The notes under the pieces were generated by a model. The model had not been told where the DNA came from and did not search any database. It saw nothing but the letters and a program-made list of their open reading frames with translations. 64,000 bases of DNA from Paludisphaera borealis (GTDB taxonomy: Bacteria; Planctomycetota; Planctomycetia; Isosphaerales; Isosphaeraceae), in contig NZ_CP019082.1 in the NCBI RefSeq assembly GCF_001956985.1, positions 2,170,001 through 2,234,000 of the forward strand, given 5' to 3'. Numbering within the stretch: position 1 is the first letter of the stretch; each line of letters opens with the position of its first letter. Shown here piece by piece: positions 18,701-26,228 of the stretch. The translations under genes were made by a program, and so were the position numbers.

Positions 18701-18770
18701 AAGTCCGAAACGCCAGCGAGTGCATTTCAGTCCGCCGCCAGGACGATGTACTCGCTGGCGCCTCGGTCAT
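18701..18770. repeat. Dispersed palindromic element, copy A (diverged)
   Basis: Arms CGCCAGCGAGT (18711-18721) and ACTCGCTGGCG (18750-18760) are a perfect 11-bp inverted repeat. Flanks CCGAAA and CCTCGG extend it imperfectly. The core aligns, with differences, to copies at 26081 and 43274. It lies between the 3' ends of two convergent genes (18670 and 18797). Confidence 0.85.
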
Positions 18771-18796
18771 GTAATTGGGTTGATGCGTCGCGTTCG

Positions 18797-20857
18797 TCAG
18801 GCCGAACGACGGCCCGCCAGCCGCTTCAGCTCGCGCTTCAGCCGTCTTCGTACCGCGATATTCAGATCGTTGCAGGCGTTGAAGATGCCGAGCGGCTCGG
18901 GTTCCTGGACCACGTGGACGACCTGGACCTCGGGAGGAGGCGCGGGCGCGACGACGACCGGAGCAGGCTCGGCCCACAGGGCAATGGCTTCCTGAAGGCT
19001 GCGCCGCATCTGAAGCGAACGGATCGACGGATTCGTGACGGCCTTCCGGTAGACCTCGAATGTCGCGCGGGCCGTCGCTTGCCAGTGAAGCGCCTCGATA
19101 CGTTGACGGCCTCTCTCGGTCAGCTCCGTCCGCAGATCTTCGTCGATCGCCAGACGCTGCATCGCCCGCGCCAGGTCGATGGGTGAGAGTCCATCCGAGT
19201 AAAGCGCGGCGTCGCCGCAGACTTCGGGAACGGAGGAAAACGGCATCGCGACGACGGGCGATCCGGTCGCCATCGCTTCGAGCGGCGGAAGCCCGAACCC
19301 CTCATAGACCGAGGGGAAGACGAGGGCCTCGGCGTTCTGGTACAGCACCTTCAACTCGTGGTCGGAGACCGAGCCGAGGAACGAGACGCCGGGCTGGTCA
19401 TGGACGCCGGCGGCAGTCCGGGGAGCGTTGCCGGCGAGCGCCAGCGCGGGTGGTTCGTCCTCGCGCCACCACTGTCGAAACAGTGCGTACGCCTCGAGCA
19501 GGCCCGCCAGGTTCTTGTGGGGATAGTCGCTTGCGAGGCTGAGGAAGTATCGTGGCGGCAGGTCGAGCCGCGCGCGAATCTCCTCCGCCTCGGCGACCGG
19601 AGCCGCGAACGCATCTACGTCCACCCCCAGGAAGATCGGCGAAATCTCGTCGATCGGAATGCCGAACTCGTCGGCGATCTCGCGGGCCGTGCAACGGGAG
19701 TACGCCAGAATTCCTTGCACGGCCTGGAGCGTCAAACGACTCGTATTTTGATACGTATTGTAGTCGTCTTCGGTCGCGAAGACGCCGGGTAGACGATAGG
19801 CGATCAGATCTTGATACGTGACGACCACGTGCGCCTTGGACTCGAAGAGCAGCTTGGCGTGGCGTCGGTCGAAAATCTGCGCCGGCTTGTGAATCACGGA
19901 GACGTCGTCGGCCCACTCGTCGGGAGAGACGATGCGGCCGGGGACGCCTTCAGCCTGGATCGGGTGAGCGGCGAGGAGGGTCAGATCGATCTCGGGGATG
20001 GCCGCGAGAGCCTTTCCCAGGCTGATCGCGTACATCTTCGTGCCGTTCTGCTCCAACGGCAGGTGGCGGACGTCGTAGGCGACCCGGAGCCTGCCCGAGG
20101 CCTGATACTCGATCGCGTGGCGCACGAGCGAGGCGTCGAGGGACCTCTCGAAGCGGTCGACCTGGCGCGCCAGATGCTCGTGCTTCGCGTGCAAGGTCGC
20201 GCCGTCGCCAGACTTCGATCCGGCCTCGCGGTCTTCACCGCAAAAAACGAACACATGATTCGCTCGCTTGGCGAAGAATCCCAGGGAACGCGCCCGCATT
20301 AGCCAGTCGTCGAGTGCGGCCGAGGCGGTCTTGAACCTTGGATCGAGCAGCCCCACGGCGTCGAGCACGTCGCCACGCAGGTAATTGCAGCCGATCCCGG
20401 CGCGGGGCGTTGAGGTCCAGGGCGCCAGTCCCTCGACCGCTCGGCGGACGCCGGCCTCGTCTATGTCCAAATCATCGGCGTCGACGCCCACCGCCGCGGC
20501 GAGCGCGGTCCGCTCCTCGGAGTGGGCCGCATCGGCGAGCCCAGCCAGCCACCTCTCGGTCACGACGGTCTCGGCATAGACGACGACCGCGTCGCCGCGC
20601 CGTGCGGCCAGGCCGCGATTGCAGCGCTCGACCCACCCGAGGTTGCGCGCGCATCGCAGGTGGTGAAGCCGCGGCTCAGTCGCGACGAGTTCGGCCAGAC
20701 CTTCCGCCAGGTCGAGATCGGAGCAGCCGTCGTCGATCAGCAACAGCCGCCCGAGCGTGGGCCCGCTCACATCGAGGATCTTCTGGAGGCGGCCGAGGAT
20801 CGCAAGATCGCCGCGCACGACCGGCACGATGACGTCGGCGTTCCGTTTCTGAGCCAT
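18797..20857 (-). CDS. Bifunctional glycosyltransferase (GT2-like N-terminus, GT4 C-terminus)
   Basis: A 686-residue protein. Residues 1-230 form a GT2-like domain (VIVPVVRGDLAILGRL, then LLLIDDGCSD and GDAVVVYAETVVT, where the usual DxD is replaced by a poorly conserved AET). Residues 255-620 form a GT4 domain: LRVAYDVRHLPLEQNGTKMY, YFLSLASDYPHKNLAGLLEA, and EGFGLPPLEAMATGSPVVA with the donor-binding EX7E. A Pro/Ala/Val-rich linker (APVVVAPAPPPEVQVVHVV) leads to a basic C-terminal helix (RRRLKRELKRLAGRRSA), which may bind the membrane. The missing DxD makes the N-terminal domain of doubtful activity. ATG 20857 has GGAG 7-8 bases upstream. Confidence 0.88.
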   Translation of the reverse strand: MAQKRNADVIVPVVRGDLAILGRLQKILDVSGPTLGRLLLIDDGCSDLDLAEGLAELVATEPRLHHLRCARNLGWVERCNRGLAARRGDAVVVYAETVVTERWLAGLADAAHSEERTALAAAVGVDADDLDIDEAGVRRAVEGLAPWTSTPRAGIGCNYLRGDVLDAVGLLDPRFKTASAALDDWLMRARSLGFFAKRANHVFVFCGEDREAGSKSGDGATLHAKHEHLARQVDRFERSLDASLVRHAIEYQASGRLRVAYDVRHLPLEQNGTKMYAISLGKALAAIPEIDLTLLAAHPIQAEGVPGRIVSPDEWADDVSVIHKPAQIFDRRHAKLLFESKAHVVVTYQDLIAYRLPGVFATEDDYNTYQNTSRLTLQAVQGILAYSRCTAREIADEFGIPIDEISPIFLGVDVDAFAAPVAEAEEIRARLDLPPRYFLSLASDYPHKNLAGLLEAYALFRQWWREDEPPALALAGNAPRTAAGVHDQPGVSFLGSVSDHELKVLYQNAEALVFPSVYEGFGLPPLEAMATGSPVVAMPFSSVPEVCGDAALYSDGLSPIDLARAMQRLAIDEDLRTELTERGRQRIEALHWQATARATFEVYRKAVTNPSIRSLQMRRSLQEAIALWAEPAPVVVAPAPPPEVQVVHVVQEPEPLGIFNACNDLNIAVRRRLKRELKRLAGRRSA

Positions 20858-21169
20858 GCCAATGCTCCGGACGATGTTGATTCTCGACGTAAAGGAAGCT
20901 CGGACGATACAGGAGGCCGGAGGTGTACCATCCTTCTGTAAAACCGGTCAAGGCGCGTCCCGACTTTTGTACGCGGGACGTCGAGCCGGAGACGGCGCGC
21001 GTTGTTGAATTCAGCGTCGGCGCCATGCGAATCGATCTTGTCGTCTCCGCGACTCTCTGATAGAAGTCCGACGCAAGTCTCGGGGTAGGCCTCCATAATT
21101 TGACACGCGCGAAGAGGCGTATCCGACGGAATCGCGCCGGGATTCGCGACACGCAGAACGGGTGATTCC
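20858..21169. other. Divergent intergenic region with opposing promoter candidates
   Basis: This 312-base region separates the minus-strand glycosyltransferase gene and the plus-strand MBOAT gene. Minus strand: TTGACC (20951-20946), 18-base spacer, TACACC (20927-20922). Plus strand: TTGTCG (21038-21043), 17-base spacer, TAGAAG (21061-21066). Both are partial matches. A TTGACA near 21102 has no partner -10. Confidence 0.45.
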
Positions 21170-22621
21170 ATGTTATTCACCGAGCCTACGTTTCTCTTCT
21201 TGTTCCTACCGACGGTGGTCTTGATCCATTGCGTCCTCCGCCCCCGCCTCAGGAACCTGTGGCTGCTGGCGGCGAGCTTCCTCTTCTATTGCTGGGGGGA
21301 AGGGCGGTTCGTCCTCTTGATGGTCGGATCGATCACGGTCAACTATGTTTTCGGACTGCTTCTTGGATACATACAACGGCCGACTCTGAGAAAGCTCTTG
21401 CTCGGAGCGGGCGTCGCGTCGAATCTCCTTGTCCTGATCTACTTCAAGTACTGCACGTTTCTGGTCGCGAACCTTGATGCGGCCCTGGCCTCGCTCCAGC
21501 TTCCGCCGATCGAGGTCGGATTGATTCCGCTGCCGCTCGGGATCTCCTTCCTCACGTTTCATACAATCTCATATCTGAGCGACGTGTATCGCGGCACGAT
21601 CAAACGCGAGAGCAATCCGATCGACTTGGCGCTTTACGTCATGCTCTTTCCCCACCTGATCGCCGGGCCGATCGTCCGGTACGCCGACATCGTCGCGGCC
21701 ATGAAGGCGCGAACGCTCGCGGTCGACGAGTTCGCCTATGGGATACGCAGGTTCCTTGGCGGCTTGGCGAAGAAGCTGCTGATCGCCAACCAGCTCGCGG
21801 CCACCGCCGACCTGATCCTGGGAATCCCTTCGAGCGAGCTGAACGCCGGCCTGTCGTGGCTGGCGATGGCCTGTTACACGTTCCAGATCTATTTCGATTT
21901 CTCGGGCTACTCCGATATGGCGATCGGCCTCGCCCACATGTTCGGAATTCGGTTCCATGAGAACTTCGATCATCCCTACTGGGCGACCTCGGTCACCGAC
22001 TTCTGGCGGCGGTGGCACATCTCGCTGTCGAGCTGGTTCCGCGATTACGTCTACATCCCCCTGGGGGGCAATCGGCGCGGCTCGGCCCGGACGTATTCGA
22101 ATTTGATGACGATCTTCCTGCTCTGCGGCCTCTGGCACGGCGCCAACTGGACGTTCATCGTCTGGGGGTTGTACCAGGGAGCCTTCCTCGTCATCGAACG
22201 CGTAGGGTTGGGACGCGTCCTCGATCGCCTGTGGCGGCCGTTGCGGCACGCCTACCTCGTGCTGGCCGTCGTGGTCGGCTGGGTCGTGTTCCGGATGGAT
22301 ACGCTGAGCGGGGCCGGTGAAATCCTAAGGGCCATGTTCGGCTTCGGCTCGGGGGCCGGGATCAAGTACCACGTCAGCCTCTACCTGACCAACGAGGTGG
22401 CCGCGCTCCTGGCGATCGCCGCCCTGCTATCGACGCCCCTGCTGGGCCGGCTGGGGCGAAAGATCGAGGAATTCGAGACCACGCTCGCCGACCGCTGGGG
22501 CTCGTTCGCGCCGGCGCCGATCCGCCTGGCGCGGGTCGCGGCCTACTGCTCGATTCTCGTCCTGTGCTTGAGCTTCGTGGCGCAGAAGAGCTACAACCCC
22601 TTCATTTACTTCCGGTTCTGA
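21170..22621 (+). CDS. MBOAT family membrane O-acyltransferase (AlgI-like)
   Basis: A 483-residue polytopic membrane protein. The MBOAT signature is visible: DFWRRWHISLSSWFRDYVYI, then LGGNRRG, and the conserved His in LLCGLWHGANWT near residue 323, the expected catalytic histidine. PHLIAGPIVRY and YFDFSGYSDMAIG are also AlgI/DltB hallmarks. AlgI-type proteins carry acetyl groups across the membrane for O-acetylation of exopolysaccharide. The next gene, an AlgX/AlgJ-like SGNH protein, begins 3 bases after the stop, so the two form a translationally linked pair. This implies that the glycan made by this locus is O-acetylated. Confidence 0.93.
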   Translation: MLFTEPTFLFLFLPTVVLIHCVLRPRLRNLWLLAASFLFYCWGEGRFVLLMVGSITVNYVFGLLLGYIQRPTLRKLLLGAGVASNLLVLIYFKYCTFLVANLDAALASLQLPPIEVGLIPLPLGISFLTFHTISYLSDVYRGTIKRESNPIDLALYVMLFPHLIAGPIVRYADIVAAMKARTLAVDEFAYGIRRFLGGLAKKLLIANQLAATADLILGIPSSELNAGLSWLAMACYTFQIYFDFSGYSDMAIGLAHMFGIRFHENFDHPYWATSVTDFWRRWHISLSSWFRDYVYIPLGGNRRGSARTYSNLMTIFLLCGLWHGANWTFIVWGLYQGAFLVIERVGLGRVLDRLWRPLRHAYLVLAVVVGWVVFRMDTLSGAGEILRAMFGFGSGAGIKYHVSLYLTNEVAALLAIAALLSTPLLGRLGRKIEEFETTLADRWGSFAPAPIRLARVAAYCSILVLCLSFVAQKSYNPFIYFRF

Positions 22622-22624
22622 TCT

Positions 22625-23875
22625 ATGCCATATGAACATCGACCAAAGGCGTCGGGCCGGCGCGCCGATCTTCTGCTGATCGTCGGCTTCTTCTCGATCC
22701 TCGTCTACCCCGCGCTCTCGCTCGTCGAGAACCCGGAGGAGCTCAAGGCGCGGGGCGTGACCGAGAAGCGGGCGCTGACGCCGCGGCCGCCGATCTGGCA
22801 ATTCGCGGCGGCGCCGTCGAAGTTCGTGGCCGACTTCAAATCGTTCTTCGAGGACCAGTTCGAGGGACGCGGCCAGCTCGTCACGTTCAATTCGCTGCTC
22901 CGCTACAACGTCTTCGACGTCTCGACGAATGCGTCGGTCCTGCCGGGAAAACACGGCGCGATGTTCTTCGCGGGAGAAGCCGTCGTGCCGCGCCACGACT
23001 TCGGGCATGAGACGGCGAGGTATCGCCGGGTCTTGCCTGTGACGGACCGGAGGCTTAAACGGCTTCAGGATCTACTCGAAAGCCGGCGGAAATGGGCCGA
23101 GAGCATGGGCGCCAAGTTCGTCTTCGTCGTCGCGCCCGACAAGAGCACAACGTACTCGGAGTTGCTCCCGGAGTGGTTGAACCCGCTTGACGGACCGACG
23201 TTCACCGATCAATTGATCGACCACCTGAAGGCGACGACCAACATCGAGATCGTCGACCTTCGACCCGCGCTCGAAAAGGCGAAACAGCCGGGAAAGCCGC
23301 TTTTTTACCTTCGCGACACCCACTGGAACTACGAAGGCGCTTTGGTGGGGTATCACGAGACCACCCGCTGGTTGAAGGAGAAATTCCCGGCGATCACACC
23401 GTTCGGTCCTGACGACCTCGTGCGCAAAGGCGAACGACATCAGGGTGACATGACCCAGATGCTCCACCTGGGGACGCGACTCTCGGAGCGGTCGCACCAA
23501 GTCTTGCTCAAGTCGCCACGCAGTGCGATCGTCCCGTTCGAGTACGACTCGACGCCGGTGTCGAGCTGGGCGGCCCCCCCCATCACCTACAAGAGCCATG
23601 ACGCTCGCCTCCCGAAAGCTCTCGTTTATCACGATTCATTTATGCTGCTCTTGATGCCTTATCTCGCGGAGAACTTCGATTCGTCGATCTTCATTCGCGA
23701 TCAACGCGTGGTCACAAGCACCGTCAAGGGCTATAAGCCTGACGTCGTAATCTTCGAATGCGTCGAGCGGACTCTGTACTACCTGGCCTACATCACCGAC
23801 GACCTGCTCCCCACGATCGAGCCCGCCATGATCGCGGAGAACCCGATTCAATCCAGTTCGCACGTGAAAAAATAA
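22625..23875 (+). CDS. AlgX/AlgJ-like SGNH O-acetyltransferase
   Basis: A 416-residue protein with an N-terminal membrane anchor (about residues 16-36) and a periplasmic domain of the AlgX/AlgJ group. The Asp/His pair lies in YLRDTHWNYEGA (Asp231, His233). LVYHDSFM near residue 338 is a plausible Ser nucleophile block. Such proteins take the acetyl group moved by the MBOAT partner and place it on the polysaccharide. It starts 3 bases after the MBOAT stop. ATG 22625 is the only nearby start with an anchor. No dedicated terminator is obvious downstream. Confidence 0.88.
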   Translation: MPYEHRPKASGRRADLLLIVGFFSILVYPALSLVENPEELKARGVTEKRALTPRPPIWQFAAAPSKFVADFKSFFEDQFEGRGQLVTFNSLLRYNVFDVSTNASVLPGKHGAMFFAGEAVVPRHDFGHETARYRRVLPVTDRRLKRLQDLLESRRKWAESMGAKFVFVVAPDKSTTYSELLPEWLNPLDGPTFTDQLIDHLKATTNIEIVDLRPALEKAKQPGKPLFYLRDTHWNYEGALVGYHETTRWLKEKFPAITPFGPDDLVRKGERHQGDMTQMLHLGTRLSERSHQVLLKSPRSAIVPFEYDSTPVSSWAAPPITYKSHDARLPKALVYHDSFMLLLMPYLAENFDSSIFIRDQRVVTSTVKGYKPDVVIFECVERTLYYLAYITDDLLPTIEPAMIAENPIQSSSHVKK

Positions 23876-24105
23876 CGAATCTCGCATCGATCGTCGGGAA
23901 GGTTGGGCGGCCTGTTCGGGGCCGACGCCGCGACGACCGAGGTGTTCGTCGGTCCCCGTTCTCGCCTGTTTTCTGGTCTTGTCTGATCGGACGTTCCCTT
24001 TTATAGTCCCGCGCGACAATCCGCCCTCCTCCGACTCAAGTGGGGCCAGGGCGTCAATCACTTCGTCGCCCTTTTCGTCGACTTGAGAAAAGAAAGAGAG
24101 CTCGA

Positions 24106-25911
24106 ATGTCGAACTCGATCACGTCAGAGCCGACGTCGCCAGACTCTGCGACGCATCCCATCGAGCCGGAGAGAAGCAAGCTCGCTCGCGTCCGCCAAGG
24201 ACTGCGAGGCGTTCTCTTTCCGAGCGCCTCCCCGGTCGGCCTCACCGGCGAGGGCTCGGGCAAGGCGCCCAACGTCCAGGCGCTGGAACTGGAGATGTCG
24301 TGGCTCAAGATGCAGCTCGCCCAGTACCGCAAGGAACAGGGGCAGTTCGAGGGGCTTGAGCCGTTCGTCCTGGGAACCGAGCACGTCTCGGGGATCGTGC
24401 CGCCGATCGCCGGCGCCGGGGTCCGAGCCACGGTCGGCTCGCCGTCGATGGCCGGCTACCTCGTCAGCGGCGACGCCTGGCAGATCCTGATCAGCAAGTT
24501 CCTCAAGCCGAATTCGCAGGTCCTCGACATCGGCTGCGGCTGCGGCAAGATGGCGCGCAACCTAGCGTACCATCCGCATATCAAGAAGTTCATCGGCTTC
24601 GATGTAATCCAGGACAGCATCGACTACTGCAACCAGACCCTGGTTCCGCGGATCGGCTCGAAGTTCGAGTTCCACTGCTACAACGTCTACTCGGAATGCT
24701 ACAACCCGCAAGGGACGATCAAGGCGTCCGAGCTGGTCTTCCCGGCCACGGACGGTTCGATCGACCTGGCCTGGGGCTGCTCGCTGTTCACGCACCTGCT
24801 TGAACCCGACGCCAAGCACTACCTGCGTGAAGTCCGCCGCGTGCTGTCGCCGAGCGGGATGTTCCTGCCGACGATCCACATCAATCCCGCGCCCGGCACG
24901 CGGTACTCGGGAAATGAGGTTCGGGTCGACATCGACATCGACTACTTCGCCGAACTCGCGGCCGAGGCCGGTCTCTCCCTCGCGGTCAAGCTCGGCGAGG
25001 TCTGCGGCCAGTACGCGCTGCTGTTCAAGGTCGCCCCGGGCGCCGAAGCGCCGAAGATCGTCAACGTCAACGGCACGAAGTCCGAGGCCGAGGTCGCCGA
25101 AGCCTCGAAGCCGAAGACCGGCGGAGTCCCCGTCCCTCCCAATGAGGGCGCGCTCACCGGGGAGATGCTCCGGCTCAACGGCCTCGCCGCCGAGAAGGAG
25201 GGCGTGACGCCTGACGTCCATCCCAAGGACTTCATCTTCTGGTTCGTCGCGACCCACCCCGAGCTGTCACTGGACAGCGCGACGACCTACTATTTTGAGG
25301 ACGGCGCCCGCTCGGCCGACAAGCTCGACAAGGAGCTGACCAGCCTGTTCGGCGAGGAAAAGAAGCCGATCAAGCTGCTCGAGTTCGCCTCGGGCTACGG
25401 CTGCGTCTCACGACACCTCAAGAAGAACCCCCGGTTCGACCTGACGAGCTGCGACATCCACCCCGAAGCGATCGACTTCTTGACGAACAAGATCGGCGTC
25501 AAGGCGCTCCAATCGGCGCACACGCCCGAGAAGTTCTCGACGCCCGAGAAGTACGACGCCATCTTCGCGCTCTCGTTCTTCTCGCACATGCCGAAGGCGA
25601 CCTTCGGACGCTGGATCAAGGCGTTGTACAACTCCCTCAACGCCCCCGGCTACCTGCTGTTCACGACGCACGGAATCAAGAGCATCGGCGGCCTGCAAAT
25701 CACTGCCGAGGACATCCCGGCCGACGGCTTCTGGTTCCAGGCCCGGAGCGAGCAGCACGACCTCGACGCCGAAGAATACGGCCTTACTCTCAGCCTCCCG
25801 AACTTCGTGATCCCCGAAGTCCATCGCGTCGTCGGCTCGCCGATCGCCAACTACAAGCAAGCCGAGTGGTGGTTCCACCAGGACCTCTGGATCGTCAAGC
25901 GCGAACGCTGA
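24106..25911 (+). CDS. Tandem class I methyltransferase protein
   Basis: A 601-residue protein with two SAM-binding domains. Domain one (residues ~110-300) has VLDIGCGCGKMARNL near 139, and IDLAWGCSLFTHLLEPDAKH with LREVRRVLSPSGMFL. A linker rich in Glu, Pro and Lys spans about 310-390. Domain two (about 395-595) has IKLLEFASGYGCVSRHL near 422 and YDAIFALSFFSHMPKATFG. Two methyltransferases in one chain suggest sequential or two-site methylation of one glycan. An alternative is that one domain is regulatory. ATG 24106 with a GAGAG purine run upstream is preferred over a longer reading from 24040. An intrinsic terminator follows at 25941. Confidence 0.9.
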   Translation: MSNSITSEPTSPDSATHPIEPERSKLARVRQGLRGVLFPSASPVGLTGEGSGKAPNVQALELEMSWLKMQLAQYRKEQGQFEGLEPFVLGTEHVSGIVPPIAGAGVRATVGSPSMAGYLVSGDAWQILISKFLKPNSQVLDIGCGCGKMARNLAYHPHIKKFIGFDVIQDSIDYCNQTLVPRIGSKFEFHCYNVYSECYNPQGTIKASELVFPATDGSIDLAWGCSLFTHLLEPDAKHYLREVRRVLSPSGMFLPTIHINPAPGTRYSGNEVRVDIDIDYFAELAAEAGLSLAVKLGEVCGQYALLFKVAPGAEAPKIVNVNGTKSEAEVAEASKPKTGGVPVPPNEGALTGEMLRLNGLAAEKEGVTPDVHPKDFIFWFVATHPELSLDSATTYYFEDGARSADKLDKELTSLFGEEKKPIKLLEFASGYGCVSRHLKKNPRFDLTSCDIHPEAIDFLTNKIGVKALQSAHTPEKFSTPEKYDAIFALSFFSHMPKATFGRWIKALYNSLNAPGYLLFTTHGIKSIGGLQITAEDIPADGFWFQARSEQHDLDAEEYGLTLSLPNFVIPEVHRVVGSPIANYKQAEWWFHQDLWIVKRER

Positions 25912-25940
25912 GACGAGCCCTGACTGACTCCGAACAAGCA

Positions 25941-25970
25941 AGAACCCCGGTCGATCGGCCGGGGTTTCTT
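25941..25970 (+). terminator. Rho-independent terminator of the tandem methyltransferase gene
   Basis: AACCCCGG (25943-25950) pairs perfectly with CCGGGGTT (25959-25966); the stem can extend inward by a G-U and a C-G pair to a GATC loop. TTTCTTATT follows. It is 30 bases past the stop at 25911. Confidence 0.9.
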
Positions 25971-26080
25971 ATTGCGCCTCGTCATCGGCTGCGATTGCTC
26001 AAATCCAGATACAAACGATCATGACGCCGTGGCGAAGCCCGGCCTCATGAAAATGGCGTCTTGCGGTCGGCCGGGTCCGA

Positions 26081-26157
26081 GTACAAGCGCGACGCGCCAG
26101 CGAGTGAAATTCCGGTCGGCCGTTGGAACCATTCACTCGTTGGCGCTTCGGGCTTAT
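26081..26157. repeat. Dispersed palindromic element, copy B
   Basis: Left arm 26094-26109 and right arm 26131-26146 match at 14 of 16 positions as inverted repeats (GCGCCAGCGAGTGAA against its complement); the flanks GTACAAGC and GGCTTATAT extend the pairing. The inner segment, read on the minus strand, matches copy C closely (TTCCAACGGCCGACCGGAA here, TTCCAACGGCCGATCGGAA there), so B and C are inserted in opposite orientations. It lies between convergent genes. Confidence 0.92.
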
Positions 26158-26228
26158 ATCTCGGAGCCACCAGTTCTTATGAGGCCGGGCGTTGCTGCGG
26201 CGTTATGAAGGTCTAAAGCCCCCCCCCG

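Larger units (their letters stand above)
25912..26228. other. Convergent intergenic region with terminator and nested palindromes
   Basis: It holds the terminator at 25941-25970 and repeat copy B at 26081-26157. An outer perfect 11-bp inverted repeat, CCCGGCCTCAT (26038-26048) and its complement (26179-26189), frames copy B. A run of nine C residues (26219-26227) ends just before the stop codon of the minus-strand gene. No gene is seen. Confidence 0.75.

Noticed and set aside
21095-21105. TTGACA upstream of the MBOAT gene
   Set aside because: No acceptable -10 at 16-18 bases; the weaker pair at 21038-21066 fits better.
26219-26227. Run of nine C residues as a phase-variation tract
   Set aside because: It lies just past the stop codon of the chimera gene, not in coding or promoter sequence, so slippage would have no obvious effect.
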